A stretch of 64,000 nucleotides of DNA from Sphingomonas bisphenolicum (GTDB taxonomy: Bacteria > Pseudomonadota > Alphaproteobacteria > Sphingomonadales > Sphingomonadaceae): contig NZ_AP018818.1 in assembly GCF_024349785.1 (NCBI RefSeq), forward strand, positions 186,001-250,000, given 5' to 3'. Shown piece by piece: positions 60,667 through 64,000 of this stretch. The notes beneath the pieces are model-generated. The model was not told the DNA's origin, made no database searches, and was given only the letters and a program-made list of their open reading frames with translations. A program made the translations under genes and the position numbers. Position 1 is the first letter of the stretch. Every line of letters starts with the position of its first letter.

Positions 60667-61148
60667 TGACTGTGGAAGAACAGATGGGCCGCATCACCCC
60701 CTATATCGCGCGGGAGACGATCGTCAGCGCGGTGATCAACGGGGCGATCGGCGCGCTGTTCTTCTTCATCATCTTCGGCTCGGCGGACCATATTGCGGTG
60801 GGAGAATGGCACTATGCCGTCGATTTCCTGCCACAAAGCGCTGCCGTCGCGCTCATGGCCTGTCTCGTACCCGGCCTGATCGCGCGGCGCGCCCAACTGA
60901 CGGGGCGGCTGGGCATCCGGAGTGGCAGCCCCGCTACAATCCAATGGCTGTTGAGGGCCGCCTTCCTCTCGATCCTGTCGGCCCTGATGCTGGGCGCCGC
61001 AATCGCATTTCTCTGGCTGGTCAGCGACGTCGCCACGCTGCACTGGCGACACGCCCTTGGCATCAAGATCATCTACGGCGCCGCCCTTGGCGCATGGGTC
61101 ACCTGGCGCGTGCTGCGACGCATGGTCGGCGGCGCGCCCCTCATCTAG
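60666..61148 (+). CDS. Membrane protein of unknown function
   Basis: 160 residues with about four hydrophobic segments (VSAVINGAIGALFFFIIFGSA, SAAVALMACLVPGLIA, LLRAAFLSILSALMLGAAIA and LGIKIIYGAALGAWVTW). It shares one base with the hydrolase stop (TGATG), so it is translated with it. No family recognised. Its place in a catabolic operon suggests a transport or membrane-support role, not shown. Confidence 0.75.
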   Translation: MTVEEQMGRITPYIARETIVSAVINGAIGALFFFIIFGSADHIAVGEWHYAVDFLPQSAAVALMACLVPGLIARRAQLTGRLGIRSGSPATIQWLLRAAFLSILSALMLGAAIAFLWLVSDVATLHWRHALGIKIIYGAALGAWVTWRVLRRMVGGAPLI

Positions 61149-61153
61149 GAAAT

Positions 61154-61729
61154 ATGCTCATGGAATTTGCATCCGTTCGCCGCATCGTCACCGGTCATGA
61201 CGCCGCCGGTCGCGCCATCATCCAGGACGATGGTCCGGTCCAGCGCGTCCAGCGTGTCGGTGGCGACATCGGCCCCATGTTCCACGAAGTCTGGAACACC
61301 CAGGCCACCCCCGCCCCGCTCGACGCTGCTTCGGGCGAACCGGCCGAAACCGGCATCATCCTGGCCCCGCCCAGGAACGGTACCCGCATCCGCGTGCTCG
61401 ACATCCCGCCCGAAGGCGACGGCATCCGCACCATGTCGCCCGAAGAGGCCCGCGCCCATTTCGCCGAAGTCGGTGCGCATGACGCGTCCGCCCATCATGG
61501 CGAAGGATCGCGACACGCGCTGATGCACCGCACCGAAACGATCGACTATGGCATCGTCGTGGAAGGCGAACTGGTCCTGATTATGGACGAAGGCGAAACC
61601 ACCGTGCGCGCAGGCGACATCGTCATCCAGCGCGGCACCAACCATGGCTGGTCCAACCGATCGGACCGCAACTGCCGGATCGTCTTCATCCTGATCGACG
61701 GCGCATTTGACGACGATCTGAAGCGCTAA
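61154..61729 (+). CDS. Cupin-domain protein
   Basis: 191 residues from the ATG at 61154; an ATG two codons later has better AGGA spacing. The single cupin is in the C-terminal half: HALMHRTETIDYGIVVEGEL (motif 1) and VRAGDIVIQRGTNHGWSN (motif 2), giving a metal-binding pocket of His and Glu. Cupins of this size accompany aromatic degradation genes and can be dioxygenases, isomerases or sensors; activity cannot be assigned. Six bases after the membrane protein. Confidence 0.85.
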   Translation: MLMEFASVRRIVTGHDAAGRAIIQDDGPVQRVQRVGGDIGPMFHEVWNTQATPAPLDAASGEPAETGIILAPPRNGTRIRVLDIPPEGDGIRTMSPEEARAHFAEVGAHDASAHHGEGSRHALMHRTETIDYGIVVEGELVLIMDEGETTVRAGDIVIQRGTNHGWSNRSDRNCRIVFILIDGAFDDDLKR

Positions 61730-61798
61730 GCCTTGGCCCGGCGCGCGGCGTAACCCGCGCGCCGGCATCCTACGATATTATTGGAAGGAAGCGGACCC

Positions 61799-62773
61799 AT
61801 GCGTTTCGCAACGCGCGCCAACGGCACGGCCGACGGAGAATTGATACTCATTTCGCACGATGGCGCGCGCTGCCTCCCGCTGGGCGCGCGCTGGCCCAAC
61901 CTGTTGCATGCGATCACCGATTGGGACGCGCTGCTGGATGACGCCGCCGCCCTCTCGACCACGCTGGAGGAAGGCGGCGGCGAAAGCCTCGATCACGCCA
62001 CGCTCCTCGCCCCGCTGCCGCGCACCTGGCAATGGCTGGACGGGTCGGCCTTCGCCAATCACGGCGTCCTGATGGAGCGGGCATTCAACCACCCGCCCAT
62101 CGAAACCGACCTCCCCCTCATGTATCAGGGCATGAGCCATCGCTTTCTGGCCCCGCGCGAAGATGTCGCCTTCCCCACCGAAGCGGACTGCATCGATTTC
62201 GAAGGGGAATTCGGCATCGTCACCGACGATGTGCCGATGGGCTGTTCGGCGGACAAGGCGATGGGCCATATTCGCCTCATCCTGCTCATCAACGACTGGT
62301 CGCTACGCGCCGTCGCGCCCAAGGAAATGAAGACAGGCTTCGGTTGGATACAGGCCAAGCCTGCCTGCAGCGCCGCGCCGATCGCGATAACGCCGGACGA
62401 ACTGGGCGACCGTTGGCGCGATGGCCGGGTCTGCCTGCCGCTTCGCGTCGAAATCAATGGCGACTGGTTCGGCCATCCTTCGGGCGAAGCTATGGAATAT
62501 GGTTTCCACGAATTGATAGCCCATGCCGCCCGGACGCGGCACCTGTGCGCTGGAACGATCATCGGCTCGGGGACGGTTTCTGATGTCGATTTCAACAGGG
62601 TGGGATCGACCTGCATTTCGGAGCGTCGGGCGATCGAAATGATCGCACAGGGCCAGCCCGTCACACCCTTTCTTCGTTTTGGCGACAGAGTAAGGATGTG
62701 CGCGGGGACAGACGAAAATATATTCGGCGAACTTCATCAGACGGTCGCGGCATATGTCAACGTCGGCCTGTAA
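61799..62773 (+). CDS. Fumarylacetoacetate hydrolase family protein
   Basis: 324 residues from the ATG at 61799, preceded by GGAAGGAAGCGG. FAH-fold signatures: LMYQGMSHRF, IDFEGEFGIV with two metal-ligand Glu residues, INDWSLRAVAPKEMKTGFGW and the C-terminal SGTVSDVDFNRVGSTCISERR. Members hydrolyse or decarboxylate beta-diketo or 2-oxo-enoic acids, so it fits a late step in ring-cleavage metabolism. Last gene of the operon. Confidence 0.9.
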   Translation: MRFATRANGTADGELILISHDGARCLPLGARWPNLLHAITDWDALLDDAAALSTTLEEGGGESLDHATLLAPLPRTWQWLDGSAFANHGVLMERAFNHPPIETDLPLMYQGMSHRFLAPREDVAFPTEADCIDFEGEFGIVTDDVPMGCSADKAMGHIRLILLINDWSLRAVAPKEMKTGFGWIQAKPACSAAPIAITPDELGDRWRDGRVCLPLRVEINGDWFGHPSGEAMEYGFHELIAHAARTRHLCAGTIIGSGTVSDVDFNRVGSTCISERRAIEMIAQGQPVTPFLRFGDRVRMCAGTDENIFGELHQTVAAYVNVGL

Positions 62774-62865
62774 TCCGATTTCGATACAGAATTGGAATTG
62801 GACCGCAGCGATCGGCGGATGACCGGCGCCACCTCACCATTGTTCAGATCGGCCCTGGAAAAGGA

Positions 62866-64000
62866 TTAGTCGTCGAGCGCACGAACGACATCGCCCCCCT
62901 TCATCACGAAGGCCATGGTTTCGAGCGCACGGATATCACGCAGCGGATCGGCCTTTACCGCGATTATGTCGGCCGCCTTGCCGGTGCTGATCGAACCGAT
63001 CTCCTGGTCCAGGCCGACATGGGCGGCCGCCCATATGGTGGCGGCGCGGATCGCATCGATCGGCGGCAGGCCCGCCTGCACCATCAGCGCGAATTCGCGA
63101 CCATTGTCGCCATGGGCAGACACGCCGGAATCGGTGCCGAAAGCCATGTTCACGCCCGCTGCCCGCGCGCGGCGCACGGCATCGATCATCAGCGGACCGA
63201 CGATGCGCGCTTTGGCGCGGACGGTGGCGGGCATCCAGTCGGCCGTTTCGGCCTGCCGCGTCACCGTGTCGCCGGCGAGCAGGGTCGGCACCAGATAGCT
63301 GCCCTTCGCCTTGAACAGCCGGATGGATTCGGCGTCGAGATAAGTGCCATGCTCGACCGAGTCCACGCCCGCGCGCAAGGCGGCATTAACGCCGTCCGTC
63401 CCGTGTGCATGAGCAGCGACCTTGCGGCCCAGCCGGTGCGCCGTCTCGACGATAGAGGCGAGTTCGGCGTCGCTCATCTGCTGACCGAGTCCTGCTGCCG
63501 TGTCAGACATGACGCCGCCGGTCGAGGCGGTCTTGATGACATCCGCGCCCTGCTGCACTGCCTGCCGCACCGCGCGGGCGCAATCGTCGGCGCCTGAACA
63601 CAGGGTCGTCGGACGGAACAGGTCCAGTATCTCCTGCCGATAGCCATGGACGTCGCCATGGCCTCCATGCGCCGCGACAACGCCTGCGGCCAGAATGCGC
63701 GGGCCGACAACTTTCTTCTGCGCGATCGCATCGCGCAGGGCGTTGATCGCTTCGGGATCGGAGCCGAGATCCGCAACGGTGGTGAAGCCTGCGCGGACAG
63801 TGCGCTTTGCATAGACGATGCCGTCGAATGCCTGCGCCGTGGTCGACTTCGTCACACCGTCCAGCCGGCTGTCTGGACCGGACTGCGACGTCAGATGGAC
63901 ATGGCTGTCGATGAAGCCGGGCAGCACGAAGCCGTCGCGCAGGTCGATCACCTTGCCTTCACCAACGAAGCCGTCTCGGATTTCCAAGACCTTGCCGCCT
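62866..64000 (-). CDS. Amidohydrolase (imidazolonepropionase-like/prolidase type), 5' end outside window
   Basis: At least 378 residues are present and the frame is open across the right edge, so the N-terminus and any signal peptide are missing. VLPGFIDSHVHL holds the metal HxH, GGVMSDTAAG and KVAAHAHGTDGVNAALRAGV hold further ligands, and AFGTDSGVSAHGDNG the final Asp. Such enzymes remove carboxy-terminal groups or hydrolyse amides, often in the periplasm. It converges on the FAH gene with a 92-bp gap, so it is not part of that operon. Confidence 0.87.
   Translation of the reverse strand, partial: GGKVLEIRDGFVGEGKVIDLRDGFVLPGFIDSHVHLTSQSGPDSRLDGVTKSTTAQAFDGIVYAKRTVRAGFTTVADLGSDPEAINALRDAIAQKKVVGPRILAAGVVAAHGGHGDVHGYRQEILDLFRPTTLCSGADDCARAVRQAVQQGADVIKTASTGGVMSDTAAGLGQQMSDAELASIVETAHRLGRKVAAHAHGTDGVNAALRAGVDSVEHGTYLDAESIRLFKAKGSYLVPTLLAGDTVTRQAETADWMPATVRAKARIVGPLMIDAVRRARAAGVNMAFGTDSGVSAHGDNGREFALMVQAGLPPIDAIRAATIWAAAHVGLDQEIGSISTGKAADIIAVKADPLRDIRALETMAFVMKGGDVVRALDD

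Noticed and set aside
1..64000. Mobile elements, CRISPR arrays, rRNA and tRNA genes
   Set aside because: Looked for by reading; no transposase or integrase motif, no regularly spaced repeat array and no tRNA-like cloverleaf was noticed.

Overview
The window looks like a chromosomal segment of a sphingomonad-type alphaproteobacterium (Sphingobium, Novosphingobium or Sphingomonas). This is inferred from high GC, four TonB-dependent receptors, a FerB-like hydroxycinnamoyl-CoA hydratase/lyase, alphaproteobacterial small proteins (DUF6481) and several aromatic or hydrophobic-substrate catabolic clusters. No rRNA, tRNA, transposase, integrase or CRISPR array was seen.

Layout. 1-0.9 kb: end of hutF and the hut repressor hutC. 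1-5.5 kb: small membrane protein, PilZ protein, FerB-like gene divergent from its MarR regulator with two perfect operators between them, a cold-shock protein, small stress-type proteins and a spermidine-synthase-like protein. 5.9-14.1 kb: a seven-gene leftward operon (TonB receptor, cytochrome P450, a frameshifted AraC regulator, aldehyde dehydrogenase, GFA protein, SDR, zinc alcohol dehydrogenase). 14.3-18.8 kb: intact AraC paralogue, enoyl-CoA hydratase, 3-hydroxyacyl-CoA-dehydrogenase-like SDR and a divergent acyl-CoA synthetase. A 43-bp element is shared by the promoter of the P450 operon and the SDR/synthetase intergenic region, so the two blocks probably form one regulon that oxidises a hydrophobic alcohol or alkyl compound to an acid and degrades its CoA ester.

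18.7-28.3 kb: cobalamin/cobalt locus with btuC, btuF, cobO, cobN and cobW (behind a full-length cobalamin riboswitch), a histidine-phosphatase-like protein lacking its nucleophilic His, and cbtB-cbtA behind a compact second riboswitch. 28.3-37.3 kb: ester-utilisation cluster (GntR and AraC regulators, MFS, FAD-linked 2-hydroxyacid dehydrogenase type enzyme, TonB receptor, SDR, carboxylesterase). A GntR-type palindrome occurs in front of both the regulator pair and the receptor operon. 37.4-41.7 kb: Fur-box-preceded siderophore receptor with DUF3649, PepSY and DUF3325 membrane proteins. 41.7-49.8 kb: two-component system divergent from an RND efflux operon, with three GATAC repeats at exact 10-bp spacing between them. 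49.9-52.8 kb: small proteins, a CDP-alcohol phosphatidyltransferase and an SLC45-like MFS carrier.

53.2-62.8 kb: the most interesting block. A NodD-like LysR regulator is divergent from an operon encoding a TonB receptor, an exported metallo-beta-lactamase-fold hydrolase, a flavin monooxygenase, a type I extradiol dioxygenase with its metal ligands intact, an alpha/beta hydrolase of the dihydroxypseudooxynicotine-hydrolase type, a small membrane protein, a cupin and a fumarylacetoacetase-family enzyme. Together they read as an import, ring-hydroxylation, meta-cleavage and C-C-hydrolysis pathway for an unidentified aromatic compound. The window ends inside an amidohydrolase gene on the opposite strand.
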